In this document: positions 51,380 through 60,147 of the stretch, piece by piece
Layout: every line of letters begins with the position of its first letter
Position numbering within the stretch: position 1 is the first letter of the stretch
Source of the DNA: Bryobacteraceae bacterium
GTDB taxonomy: Bacteria; Acidobacteriota; Terriglobia; Bryobacterales; Bryobacteraceae
Reading direction: 5' to 3'
DNA: 64,000 nt
Assembly (NCBI GenBank): GCA_029975915.1
Contig: JARKOC010000466.1
Coordinates: 248,001 to 312,000 of the forward strand
Notes under the pieces: model-generated
What the model was told of the DNA's origin: nothing
The model's database searches: none
Seen by the model: only the letters and a program-made list of their open reading frames with translations
Program-made: the position numbers and the translations under genes

Positions 51380-52401
51380 ACAGCGGCCCTCAATGTTCTT
51401 CTCGCCATCAGACACGATGCGATGTTCTTTGCGACGGCGCAGGCGAATGGTGGCGGAAATGCGTTACCAACCTGGCGGTACGACTGTGTCTTGCCTCCTG
51501 CGAATTGCCACTCATCTGGAAAGCCTTGTAAACGCGCAACCATACGGACGGTCAGTTTTGGCATCCCGACAAAATCCCGCCCTGGAGCGTCGTTCGCGAT
51601 GCCGAGGCCGTCAACGCCAAGAGCCGCCCACGCTCTTCGCGCCCTCGTCGGTCCCAGGTCCGGACCTCCGTGTTTGTGTGACCCGCCGACGATGGTTGGC
51701 GCGATTTCATTCGCCCTCTCGCTCCAGGCCTTCGCGCCTTGCCAACCATTCGCTGCCATCAAATCAAACAGCGTCTCTCCGACGGTTCTGGGGTGAGTCT
51801 CATTTGGTAGCGGCCAGTGGAAGTGCTCTTTGAGGTCCCTCCGCACGGCAACAAACACCACCCGTGGACGAAGCTGCGGAACTCCGAAATCGGATGCGTT
51901 CATGAGCTTCCATCCAGGTTCGTATCCTAGTTTCGTCAACTCCTTCCCAACGAACCCGCGGTAGTCTTCGAACACCGCATCCAGGATGCCTCGGACGTTC
52001 TCGATCATCACCGCGCGGGGACGGATCTCGTCCACAAGACGGATGGCGACAGGGAACAAATTACGCTCATCGTGCTTGCCAAGTTGTTTGCCGGCAACCG
52101 AGAACGGTGGGCAGGGCAGACCTCCTGCGATTAGATCGATGCCCCTGAATCCAGTTCCATCGAACTCTGTTAGATCTCTCTGCATGACGTTCCAGTGCGG
52201 CCGATTCAGCCGAAGCGTGGCGCACGCGTGTTTGTCGATCTCAACAAGACCTACGTGTTCGAAGCCTGCTTGCTCGTATCCGAGCGCTTGTCCGCCGGCT
52301 CCGGCGCACAGTTCCAATGTGGTGAGCGGCATATTTCCGTGTTGCATCTTAGTGTACCCCGGAGCGATCAGTTCGAGTTGTATCGGCATGGCTCTCTTCA
52401 T
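51376..52401 (-). CDS. DNA (cytosine-5)-methyltransferase of the restriction-modification operon
   Basis: 341 residues from ATG 52401; MPIQLE (52389) or MQHGNM (52347) are possible starts, and no site has a strong Shine-Dalgarno. All the m5C motifs are seen: I (TLELCAGAGGQALGYEQAG), IV (GGLPCPPFSVAGKQLG with the catalytic Cys), VI (IENVRGILDA), VIII (QLRPRVVFVAV) and X (YRQVGNAFPPPFACAVA). It protects the same site that the next gene's endonuclease cuts, so GCCGGC is predicted. The gene starts 40 bases after the dnaE2 stop on the same strand, leaving room for little more than a small promoter, so some read-through is possible. Confidence 0.9.
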   Translation of the reverse strand: MKRAMPIQLELIAPGYTKMQHGNMPLTTLELCAGAGGQALGYEQAGFEHVGLVEIDKHACATLRLNRPHWNVMQRDLTEFDGTGFRGIDLIAGGLPCPPFSVAGKQLGKHDERNLFPVAIRLVDEIRPRAVMIENVRGILDAVFEDYRGFVGKELTKLGYEPGWKLMNASDFGVPQLRPRVVFVAVRRDLKEHFHWPLPNETHPRTVGETLFDLMAANGWQGAKAWSERANEIAPTIVGGSHKHGGPDLGPTRARRAWAALGVDGLGIANDAPGRDFVGMPKLTVRMVARLQGFPDEWQFAGGKTQSYRQVGNAFPPPFACAVAKNIASCLMARRTLRAAV

Positions 52402-52441
52402 CCCCCATATCGGTTACGCGCCTTGGCCTTTGAGCCGTCCT

Positions 52442-55400
52442 TCACTCCACCGCCGCCACCCTTGTCCCGCTCAGCGAAAATCCCTTGCGGTTGTCGTATG
52501 GGTCCACTTCGGCCTCGACCGACACGACCGGCCGCACGGTCAAATGGCCGTATTCGCGGTAGGTTTTAGCAAACAGCGAGACTTCGACGAAGCCGGTCCA
52601 GTCGGCCAGGGTCAGGAATTTCATGGTGCCCTGTTCGGTCGGGTAACGGCGGTCGGCAACGATGAGCCCGCAAACGCGGACAGTTTTTCCATAGAACTCG
52701 CGCTGGCGCTCGACCAGCCGCGCCACTGTGGTGTAGTTTTTCCAGGCCACCCGCGGCCCGAAACATTCGAGCGGGTGCAGCGACACCGGAAAGCCCAGCG
52801 TCTCCACTTCCCACTTGGCCCGCGTCTGGACGTCCGCGTCGAATATCTCCGGCAATTCGCCGGTCACCCACGGCTCGGCCGCACCCTTCTTCATCGACGC
52901 CTCCAGCCGCTGCAAACGCCAGAACAGGCGGCCCCGCGGCTCGCCCAGCGAATCGAGCGCGCCGCTTTTGAGCAGCGCCAGCCACTCGTCGCGCGCCGGA
53001 CGCGCCTTGCGGTAGAACTCACCCACATCGGCAAACGGCCGCGCATCGACAATCCGTTCAAGCGTCTTCGCCGTCAGTCCCTTCACCTGATCCAGCGGCA
53101 GGCGGATGGTTTCGCCATCGGTCAGAAAGCGTTTCGGGTCGGAATCGTGCAGGTCCGGCGGCAGAAACCGCGCGCCTTGCCGCAGCGCTTCCAGCACATA
53201 CAGCATCGGCGAATAAAAGCCCCGGCGCGAGGTCAGCACGGCGGCCAGGAACTCGACCGGATAGCGGGTTTTGAGCCATGCCCCGGCAAAGGCCTCCACC
53301 GCATATGCCGCCGAATGAGCTTTATTGAACATATACCCGGCGAAGTCGCGCAACTGTGACCAGACGGCGTTGATCTCGGCTTCGGTCCGGCCCAGAGCGC
53401 GGGCCGATTGTCGGAACTCCTCGCCGAGCGCGTCGATGCGCGCATGGTCGCGGTTTTTCACCAGCGCCCGGCGCAATAGGTCCGCGCGGCCCCAGGGCAT
53501 GGCGGCGAATCCATTGGCCACGAGAAGGATGTGCTCCTCGAAGGCCATTAATCCGTAGGTATCGCGAAGCAGCGGTTCGAGCGACGGATGGACATATTCT
53601 GGCGGTTCCAGCCCCTGGTAGCGCCGGGCAAAGGCGCGCTTCTTGCCCTCGTTGGCCGCCCCTGGACGGATGATGGATTCCACCGTCGTCAGGCAATCGA
53701 TATCGCGGCAATCGCTCATCACCAGCAGCGAGGTCATGGCCGGAGATTCGATATGGAATACGCCGCGCGCCTCGCCAGTGGCGATGGTGTTCCAGGTCTG
53801 TTTGTCAGTCCAGTCCAAACGGTCCAGATCCGGCTTCGGCTTGCCGTTATTGGCCAGGTTTTCGAGAGTGTCGTGAAGGACAGTCAACCCGGCCTGACCC
53901 AGCAGGTCCATCTTGAGCAGGCCCAGTTCCTCGACGTCGTCCATCGTGTAATGCGTCGTCAAAATGCCCTTGGACGATTCAAACAGCGGCATCCGGTCAA
54001 CCACGGCAGAACCGCTCACCACCAGTCCGCAGGGGTGCATGGCGAAGTGGCGCGGGATGCCGTCGAAGCTGCCGGCCATGGCCAGCACTGTCTTGTAAGG
54101 TTCGTCGTTGTGGGGCAGATCGCGGCATTCGGGCGTGGCCAGCAGCGCCTCTCGCGCATCGCCCTTGTACCATGGCAGGTGTTCGGTGAAGCGCCGCGCC
54201 TCGCGCTCCGGGATGCCATAGACCTTGGCGATGTCGGCCACCGCCGAGCGGCCCTGGAAGGTGTGAACGGCGCCGATCATGGCCACGTGTTCGCGGCCAT
54301 AGTGATCGAAGACGTGCTGGATCACCTCATCGCGGCGATCCCAGGGCAGGTCCAGGTCGATGTCGGCCAGTTTGGCGAACTGCATCCGTTCGCGGTTCAA
54401 GAAGCGTTCGAAACAGAGCCCGAAGCGGAACGGGCAGACGTTCGAGATGCCGAGCAGATAGCAGACCAGACTGCCGGCGGCCGAGCCGCGCGCCAGCGTC
54501 GAAATGCCCTTGGACGCGCACCAATCGACGATCTCTGAAAAGACCAGAAAGTACTCGGCATAGCCGACCTCCTCGATGATCGACATCTCGCGTTCCAGCC
54601 GTTCGGCGACCTCGGCGCGGGGTTCCAGTCCATAGCGGCGCTCGACGCCCTTGCGCGTCCGCGCCCGCAGTTCGGCCACGGCGTCGGCGCATGGGAATTT
54701 TGGGAAATGGATATCGCCGAGTTCGAAATCGAACTGGCAGCGTTCGGCGATGCGTTGGCTGTTCTCGATCGCCTGCGGCAACGAGCCGAAATAGCGGGCC
54801 ATCTCGTCGGGCGTGTGAAAGTGGTGGCGTCCGGCGGGGAGTTTGTCCGGATGCGGCTGGTTGAGCATGGTCAGCGTACGCATGCTCTGGAGGATGTCGA
54901 AGCGCAGGCGGTCGGATTGATCGAGATAGTGAGCGTCGGCGCCGGCGGCGAGCGCCACTTTGTGCCGCCGGGCGAGCTCGGCCATCAGACGCGCCAACCG
55001 CAGGTCATCGTCATTGTGAGGAGAGATTTCGAGCGCCAGATTACGGTCGAAGAGATCGCGAAGACGCCTCAATTCCGGCTCCGGCGGCTGGTTGCGCCGG
55101 ATGGCGCGGGCCAGCGAACTGCGGCTTCCGGCCAAGCAAATGAGGCCCTGGCCGAAGCGGCCCACATCGTCCCAGACGACGCCGTTGGGATGTTCGATGC
55201 GCGTGGTCAGCAACCGGCACAGGTTCGAGTAGCCGTGGGCGTTTTCGACCAGTAGGACGAGGGCAGTGCCGTCTTCAATCGTCACTTCGCTGCCGGTGAC
55301 GGCGTGCAGCCCCAGGTCGCGGCATTTTCTCCAGAAGGCCACGGCGCCGGCGAGCGTATCGCGGTCGGTGAGGCCGGCGGCGGTCATGCCGCAGGCCTCG

Positions 55401-55483
55401 GCCGCTACAACAAGCTGATCCGGCGGGACGGGCGAGTCCAGCAGCGAGAACCAGCTATGATTGTGCAGCGCGGCGTAGGGCAT
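52442..55483 (-). CDS. dnaE2: Error-prone DNA polymerase III alpha (DnaE2/ImuC type)
   Basis: 1013 residues, shorter than replicative DnaE (about 1160). The PHP domain opens the protein (AALHNHSWFSLLDSPVPPDQ; HNH in place of HVH), then the polymerase core with the acidic ADIDLDLPWDRRDEVIQHVF and ARGSAAGSLVCYLLGISNVCPF, and a final OB-fold (VCGLIVADRRYPTEQGTMKFLTLADWTGFVEVSLF). The DIDLD...RR.EVI sequence and overall length are those of DnaE2. It copies damaged DNA in the SOS response, normally with ImuA and ImuB; neither is in this window, which is odd. A pseudogene lies 6 bases off its start on the other strand, and the restriction operon follows 40 bases downstream. Confidence 0.85.
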   Translation of the reverse strand: MPYAALHNHSWFSLLDSPVPPDQLVVAAEACGMTAAGLTDRDTLAGAVAFWRKCRDLGLHAVTGSEVTIEDGTALVLLVENAHGYSNLCRLLTTRIEHPNGVVWDDVGRFGQGLICLAGSRSSLARAIRRNQPPEPELRRLRDLFDRNLALEISPHNDDDLRLARLMAELARRHKVALAAGADAHYLDQSDRLRFDILQSMRTLTMLNQPHPDKLPAGRHHFHTPDEMARYFGSLPQAIENSQRIAERCQFDFELGDIHFPKFPCADAVAELRARTRKGVERRYGLEPRAEVAERLEREMSIIEEVGYAEYFLVFSEIVDWCASKGISTLARGSAAGSLVCYLLGISNVCPFRFGLCFERFLNRERMQFAKLADIDLDLPWDRRDEVIQHVFDHYGREHVAMIGAVHTFQGRSAVADIAKVYGIPEREARRFTEHLPWYKGDAREALLATPECRDLPHNDEPYKTVLAMAGSFDGIPRHFAMHPCGLVVSGSAVVDRMPLFESSKGILTTHYTMDDVEELGLLKMDLLGQAGLTVLHDTLENLANNGKPKPDLDRLDWTDKQTWNTIATGEARGVFHIESPAMTSLLVMSDCRDIDCLTTVESIIRPGAANEGKKRAFARRYQGLEPPEYVHPSLEPLLRDTYGLMAFEEHILLVANGFAAMPWGRADLLRRALVKNRDHARIDALGEEFRQSARALGRTEAEINAVWSQLRDFAGYMFNKAHSAAYAVEAFAGAWLKTRYPVEFLAAVLTSRRGFYSPMLYVLEALRQGARFLPPDLHDSDPKRFLTDGETIRLPLDQVKGLTAKTLERIVDARPFADVGEFYRKARPARDEWLALLKSGALDSLGEPRGRLFWRLQRLEASMKKGAAEPWVTGELPEIFDADVQTRAKWEVETLGFPVSLHPLECFGPRVAWKNYTTVARLVERQREFYGKTVRVCGLIVADRRYPTEQGTMKFLTLADWTGFVEVSLFAKTYREYGHLTVRPVVSVEAEVDPYDNRKGFSLSGTRVAAVE

Positions 55484-55489
55484 GGCTGA

Positions 55490-55797
55490 TTGGTGACGTG
55501 TAAATCCTTACACTTATCATCATGCCTCACCCCGGCTCCGAAAGCAAGAATCCGCGTCACTCTGCCGGGATGCCCCAACCCGCCTCACGCGGCGTATGGA
55601 TCGACCTGGACTTTCAGCTTGGCCGGCAACGGGACCGGGTCGATTTCCGACACATCGACGCACGCGCAGGGCCTCGGCCAGCCAGGTGCAAATCGTTCGA
55701 CCAAGGCAACATCAGGTGCTCTGCCCGATCGGTTTCGATTCAACAACCCGAACGTGAAATCCCCCTCTGCGGCTGCGACTCGTCGTTCAGCGCTTGA
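55490..55797 (+). pseudogene. Frameshifted remnant of an A-type Fe-S carrier (IscA/ErpA-like)
   Basis: Fills the 352-base gap between dnaE2 and the DsbA-like gene. The first part in frame 2 reads LTPAPKARIRVTL, like the N-terminus of IscA/ErpA; a middle part reads WIDLDFQLGRQRDRVDF in another frame, resembling the DLDF...GDRV region; then frame 2 returns with FRFNNPNVKS. After 55762 the frame must change again to read LCGCDSSFSA and TGA, together the C-terminal FNNPN..S.CGCGSSFS signature with its two cluster cysteines. At least three frame changes are needed, so the gene is dead unless the assembly has base errors. Start (GTG 55490 or ATG 55521) is uncertain. Confidence 0.5.
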
Positions 55798-55835
55798 AGC
55801 GCCGTGAGTGCGGTCGAGTGACAGCGGTCTGTGTC

Positions 55836-56750
55836 CTAGCGCCGCAGTGATTCGTTTTGGCGAATCAGGGTGCGCAGTTGAACGGCTTCACTCACGCTCT
55901 CAATACGGCGCCCGTTCATAAACAACGTCGGAGTACCCGTCAGTCCGTGCTTCTTCGCAAAAGCTATATCTTGCTCAACGGTGGGTGACGTTCGTCGCGT
56001 GGCAACGCAAGCATTGAATCTGGGGCGATCAAGCTTCTCCATCTGCCCAGCAAAGCGCGAAATGCTTGTCGCTAAGTTATCCTTGGTCAGATCCCGCTGG
56101 TTCGCGAAGATGAGATCGTGTAATTCCCAAAAAGCCTTGTCGCTCTGCTCCCCTGCGCACGCAGCCGCTTCAGCGGCCGCTCGGGCCCATACATGGCTTG
56201 TCAGGGGCAAATGCCGATAGACCAGCCGCAGCTTGTCTCCTTCGTACGGCAGGACCTCGCTCTTCAACATGTTGGCAAGTTTGGCGCAATAGTAACACTG
56301 AAAATCAGAAAACACAGTGAGTGTGACAGGCGCATTCGCAGAGCCCTTGGATGCCGCTGAGTCGGGTGACAGGCCAGCTTGCAGTTCCTTTTCCACACGC
56401 TCTTCCTCAGCTCTTGGATCCAGAGTAGTATCGAGGATTTCCCGGCTAAGGAATTTTAGATCCGGTGAAAGATAAAGCTGAACCTCTCTCTGGCGCCCCG
56501 CCTCAGAATGAACAGCCGTCACTTTCCGGAAGCAGTCGCCAGGGGAGGATTGCTCGGCGATGAGAAGGCTTGGCTCGGAGGAGAACTTGAACTTGGCCTG
56601 TATGTAACGTGCAAGGCGAATCTTCTCATGCAAGGGCACAGGCGTACACGCAGAAGTTTGGCGCGGCGGCTGCGAACAACCAAACTGGAGTAGAAACGAG
56701 GCGCACACAATGATCGCAAATCGGTTTAGGGACTGCCTGCTCAGGTGCAT
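55836..56750 (-). CDS. DsbA-like thiol-disulfide lipoprotein
   Basis: 304 residues from ATG 56750 (MHLSRQSLNRFAIIV), with GGAAG seven bases upstream. A lipobox LQFGC makes Cys25 the lipidated residue. Residues 26-130 are a region of unknown fold; the thioredoxin-like DsbA domain follows (VTLTVFSDFQCYYCAKLANM, catalytic CYYC at 152-155; cis-Pro in GLTGTPTLFMNGRRI; helical insert between). It would oxidise or isomerise disulfides in the periplasm. It is the last gene of the four-gene export operon, 29 bases after a protein with 16 cysteines, so that protein is the likely client. Confidence 0.88.
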   Translation of the reverse strand: MHLSRQSLNRFAIIVCASFLLQFGCSQPPRQTSACTPVPLHEKIRLARYIQAKFKFSSEPSLLIAEQSSPGDCFRKVTAVHSEAGRQREVQLYLSPDLKFLSREILDTTLDPRAEEERVEKELQAGLSPDSAASKGSANAPVTLTVFSDFQCYYCAKLANMLKSEVLPYEGDKLRLVYRHLPLTSHVWARAAAEAAACAGEQSDKAFWELHDLIFANQRDLTKDNLATSISRFAGQMEKLDRPRFNACVATRRTSPTVEQDIAFAKKHGLTGTPTLFMNGRRIESVSEAVQLRTLIRQNESLRR

Positions 56751-56779
56751 ATACTTTACTTCCGTGGAGCCCACACTCT

Positions 56780-57961
56780 CTATTGCGCCGTTGAGTCAGC
56801 GACAAGAAAGACATCGTAGGCCCATTTGTCTCTCCCTTTGCCTCTTGTGCTCCGCTCTATTATTGCCCGGTATTTGAATTGATTGCCGTACGCATCAGTC
56901 CATTTTGATTCTTTGTACTTCAGCGAGATGGCTGTAATCCCTAACTCCTGAAGCGTTAGCAGTTCGCCATTTTCGGATATTCCGTTGTGGTTGGCGTCCC
57001 GCCAAAGGCGGAGTGAGGCGAACACGGAGTCCCGGGCGTCAATGGTTTCATCGTTGTTGCCTCCCTCGTTTGTTTGGTCAAACACCGCGAGCGCTTTGAA
57101 GCCATTCCGCCCTCCAGGCGTTTTGGGCTGTACAGTGGCATCGCCAAACAATTCGGTTCCATCATCGATCAATCCGTTTCCGTTGCGGTCAAGGCTTAGC
57201 CAGACGTCATCTGCTCCAGCCGCGGTCCAGGACCATCGCTCACTTCGGCCACCACCCCGCAGATCGAACATCACGCCGTCGCTTGGCGCCGTCAGGTGAA
57301 AGCCATCACCGTCAACGTCGATGATGATCGGTGATCCTCCACTCAGACAACAGAGGGTCGCTTCGTCGTATTGCCATCCTGGCTCACAATGAGGCGGATC
57401 TGGCACCATGCAGGGATCCGGAGCCTTGTAGGCTTTGGGATCGATTGGGTAGCATCGAGTATCCGGGCATGTCGTTGGGGTGCAACTATGGGAAATGGTG
57501 ACCGCGCGTAGTTCTCCGAGGGTGCAAAGGACCAGGTAATTAAATGGTGCCACACCACAAAGCAGGGTTGTAATTTGCGTTGATTTATCGTAGGCTTCCG
57601 CCCGGAAGAAGTCGTCATAAGTTACCGGCGTGAAGAAGTCGGGCCAGCACTGAATAATTGTGGGGGTGTAGGGGGTGCTGGTACCCCCATTGCATTCCTC
57701 GTACATCCGATTATATTTTCCAGTTGCAATTAGAGTACGGTAGTCAACGAATCCATCGGGAAATTGGGCACGATAAGACACCCACTTGCAGAGTGGGCAA
57801 CTGGACGGCGTGTAGGATGGGCCGAGTTCACAGGGGTTCGCGCACCCGGTCTCCTGACCGGTGGTTGAGTGTGTCGGTGTGCACTGCTGTCCAAGCAGAG
57901 CTGCCTGAGAGATTGCCAACAGCGCCGTGATTCTGCGGATAATAGCGAAGTTCCGAGTCAT
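56780..57961 (-). CDS. Secreted cysteine-rich protein with Ca-binding-type C-terminal domain
   Basis: 393 residues with a Sec signal (ITALLAISQAALLGQ). Residues 27-205 carry 16 cysteines in an irregular, Pro-rich sequence (TPTTCPDTRC, DPPHCEPGW, ATLCCLSGG). From about 208 the protein contains acidic loops, IIIDVDGDGFHLT, LSLDRNGNGLIDDGTELFG, RDANHNGISENGELLTLQELG, a layout I know from the C-terminal parts of adhesins and polymorphic-toxin-like proteins, where Asp loops bind calcium. No toxin motif is visible after them. Its ATG overlaps the stop of the previous gene (57958-57961). Third gene of the operon; the DsbA-like product next door may fold it. Function unknown. Confidence 0.65.
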   Translation of the reverse strand: MTRNFAIIRRITALLAISQAALLGQQCTPTHSTTGQETGCANPCELGPSYTPSSCPLCKWVSYRAQFPDGFVDYRTLIATGKYNRMYEECNGGTSTPYTPTIIQCWPDFFTPVTYDDFFRAEAYDKSTQITTLLCGVAPFNYLVLCTLGELRAVTISHSCTPTTCPDTRCYPIDPKAYKAPDPCMVPDPPHCEPGWQYDEATLCCLSGGSPIIIDVDGDGFHLTAPSDGVMFDLRGGGRSERWSWTAAGADDVWLSLDRNGNGLIDDGTELFGDATVQPKTPGGRNGFKALAVFDQTNEGGNNDETIDARDSVFASLRLWRDANHNGISENGELLTLQELGITAISLKYKESKWTDAYGNQFKYRAIIERSTRGKGRDKWAYDVFLVADSTAQ

Positions 57962-58809
57962 CGGAGTGCTCCTCCTCTCACCGTTCGGAGAAAGCGCTCG
58001 CTTTTTGCGTTCAGCGCCCCGTAAACTCGCCGTAGCTCGTCGAGGTACACAAGCCTTGGTGACCGGGACATCCGAGGATCCGATAAGGGCAACCTTTCAA
58101 GCTGACTGACCTTCTGGATGGCATCTTGCCGCGTATTCCTGACGGCGGAAAGGAAGGCGATCCGTTGCCCGCCTCCAAGGTTCAGAGTTCGCACATCCAC
58201 TCCTTCCAGGCGCGCGCTTTCCAAGGAGGCAATCGCTTCAGGAAGGGTGGCCGGTATTCTACCAATCTGGTTGCCAAGACCTTCGAGATCCTTTGAGTTC
58301 GGGGGAAGGCTGGACGCGTGATCTAGGATTGTCTTCACTCGCTGAAGCTCAAGTGCGCATCCAAGCCGGTGTGCTGTGATGTTCTCCAACTCCTTCTCGG
58401 CACCAGCTGAGGTCCCATCTTCGAATACCACTGCGGATAGCTCGATCACGCGCGTCTTTCCGGCCAGATCGAGAGTAGCGACGTTCAGACTGTAGGACTC
58501 GCCGGGCGCGATTGAGGTATCGGTAAGAAAACGGTCCATCGTGTATGCTGCGTTGCCATGTGTAACCGCAAAGGCGGTGATCGACTGAGCTGAGGTGTTC
58601 TTCAGAACGAACGTGGTCAACTTCTCCGTTTCTTGAACAGACATCAGTTCAAGGGCATTCGTCTTTGGGTCAGTCCGCCAACCACGCAGCGGGTCTGCCG
58701 CGGGCTGGATTTGGTGACTGCCGGCAAGCAGGAAAGCGAAAATTGCGATGCCACTGCAAAGCGTGTTAGCTGTGTGCGGTGGATCAAACTGACTTTCGGT
58801 TCGTGTCAT
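57958..58809 (-). CDS. Secreted or membrane-anchored hypothetical protein
   Basis: 283 residues from ATG 58809, preceded by AGGAAG; an ATG at 58866 would extend it into the previous gene. A hydrophobic stretch (ANTLCSGIAIFAFLLAGS, about 14-31) is a signal or anchor. Residues 60-150 look like a beta sandwich (TTFVLKNTSAQSITAFAVTH, IAPGESYSLNVATLDLAG), the rest is helical. No motif I recognise. Second gene of the operon; its stop overlaps the start of the cysteine-rich gene, so they are coupled. G+C 55% in a sampled stretch (58381-58440). Confidence 0.6.
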   Translation of the reverse strand: MTRTESQFDPPHTANTLCSGIAIFAFLLAGSHQIQPAADPLRGWRTDPKTNALELMSVQETEKLTTFVLKNTSAQSITAFAVTHGNAAYTMDRFLTDTSIAPGESYSLNVATLDLAGKTRVIELSAVVFEDGTSAGAEKELENITAHRLGCALELQRVKTILDHASSLPPNSKDLEGLGNQIGRIPATLPEAIASLESARLEGVDVRTLNLGGGQRIAFLSAVRNTRQDAIQKVSQLERLPLSDPRMSRSPRLVYLDELRRVYGALNAKSERFLRTVRGGALR

Positions 58810-58855
58810 AGCTACATCTTCCTGATCGAAATCACAACGTGATACTTGGAATCTT

Positions 58856-59863
58856 CTATACTTCATCTCTGGTGTGGAGTTCTTCCTGGCTCAGGTTATA
58901 ACGTCGCACGCTGCCATCGGCTGTTGCGGAGACAAGAGTCTCGCCATCGAATCCCAACGGAATTTCCCATTTCAAGCTGTTCTGTTTTCCGCCTTCGACA
59001 GGTCGCCATGCTTTTGTTTCTCTATTCATTTGCAGATATGTACTTTGTTTGCAATTCGAGATCCTCACAATAACTTCATTGGTCTCACTCAGTGCCAAGT
59101 AGCCTAGCTCGTTCTCCGTTCCACCACAGTCCGGCCGACTGTACCAACCTGATACACGTCCATCGGGGAAAAACTCTATGTAGTTGTTGTCATTCATCAA
59201 CCACCCTATGCGGTCCTTTGAAGCGCGCAGGCGAGATAGGTGCGCCATGTCTGTCCTCGGCGGAGGCAGCGGGAACCCCTTCAATTTCTCATCCTTCCCT
59301 GTGAACAGCTGGGTCGTGGCAATCAGGGCGCCTGACCTATCAAATCTCTTCAGCACGCTGTCGGCGGCAACCCGTTCGCCTTCGCGCACCCAGCCAATTG
59401 TCCAAACGGCCCCATCCGGAGCAAAAGTGACAACACTGGGACCATATGGCCACAACTGGACGACGATCTGGCTCTGGCGGTCAGCGGCAATCAGCGCCAG
59501 GAATGTGGTAGCGCCCCCATCGTCGCCGTGTGCAGACCCGATGACGGCGATCCGGCCATCCGTGGCCCCAGCAAGCCCGAGGACAGTAATGTGTCTTCCG
59601 TCAGGAATCTTGAAATTGATCCTCTCAACGTGGCCGTTCCGCCCAATTCGCACGATCATGGGCGCATCGGAAGGGTTATCCTCCACGGCGAGAATCGCGC
59701 CCCCGCTCCAATGCGGCGAGAAGTAGCCTCTAAGTTGGAAGTTTTCGAGCCGTTCATCGTCCAGCGTGAGTACGCGCCGAGCCTGAGCTGCCGCTGTGCC
59801 GGCGGTAAAAATGGCCAGCATGGTCAGGATCACGATCATTGTCGATCTGTACCGGAATCTCAT
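58856..59863 (-). CDS. Secreted beta-propeller-like protein
   Basis: 335 residues with a signal (MIVILTMLAIFTAGTAAAQA). The mature sequence has repeating propeller-like strands, VVTFAPDGAVWTIGWVREG, RFDRSGALIATTQLF, IEFFPDGRVSGWYSR, DGSVRRYNLSQEEL, resembling 6-bladed NHL or streptogramin-lyase-like folds though without clear NHL repeats. Two cysteine regions late (RPDCGGTENELG, RISNCKQSTYL) could be joined by a disulfide. First gene of the four-gene operon, 94 bases behind a near-consensus promoter. Confidence 0.6.
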   Translation of the reverse strand: MRFRYRSTMIVILTMLAIFTAGTAAAQARRVLTLDDERLENFQLRGYFSPHWSGGAILAVEDNPSDAPMIVRIGRNGHVERINFKIPDGRHITVLGLAGATDGRIAVIGSAHGDDGGATTFLALIAADRQSQIVVQLWPYGPSVVTFAPDGAVWTIGWVREGERVAADSVLKRFDRSGALIATTQLFTGKDEKLKGFPLPPPRTDMAHLSRLRASKDRIGWLMNDNNYIEFFPDGRVSGWYSRPDCGGTENELGYLALSETNEVIVRISNCKQSTYLQMNRETKAWRPVEGGKQNSLKWEIPLGFDGETLVSATADGSVRRYNLSQEELHTRDEV

Positions 59864-59963
59864 ACTATGTTCTCCATATTGAGAAGCAATCGCCGCGCTC
59901 CAACCACCCTACTCTCTTCGTCATTCAGAGATCAATAACACGACTTTCTGCCACTGGCTGCAT

Positions 59964-59991
59964 ACTATACACGTACTTCGACGCGTGTCAA
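59964..59991 (-). promoter_or_regulatory. Near-consensus sigma-70 promoter of the cysteine-rich export operon
   Basis: On the minus strand TTGACA (59986-59991) and TATAGT (59964-59969) are 16 bases apart, giving 6/6 and 5/6 matches. The expected start point near 59957 leaves a leader of about 94 bases to the ATG at 59863. No other gene start is compatible. The 284-base gap (59864-60147) holds nothing else that I see. Confidence 0.65.
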
Positions 59992-60147
59992 TGGAACAAC
60001 GCTCGTTAATGTAGAAGGAGTATGACATCGCTAGGAGCGCCTCTATAGGCCTCCCTCCAGGCCGGGCGGCAATCGCGGCGATCCGGCGGGGCCGGCTTGA
60101 TCATTCTGTCCCGCGCGACGGCGACGCTTGGTGCCCTGACGGTGGAG

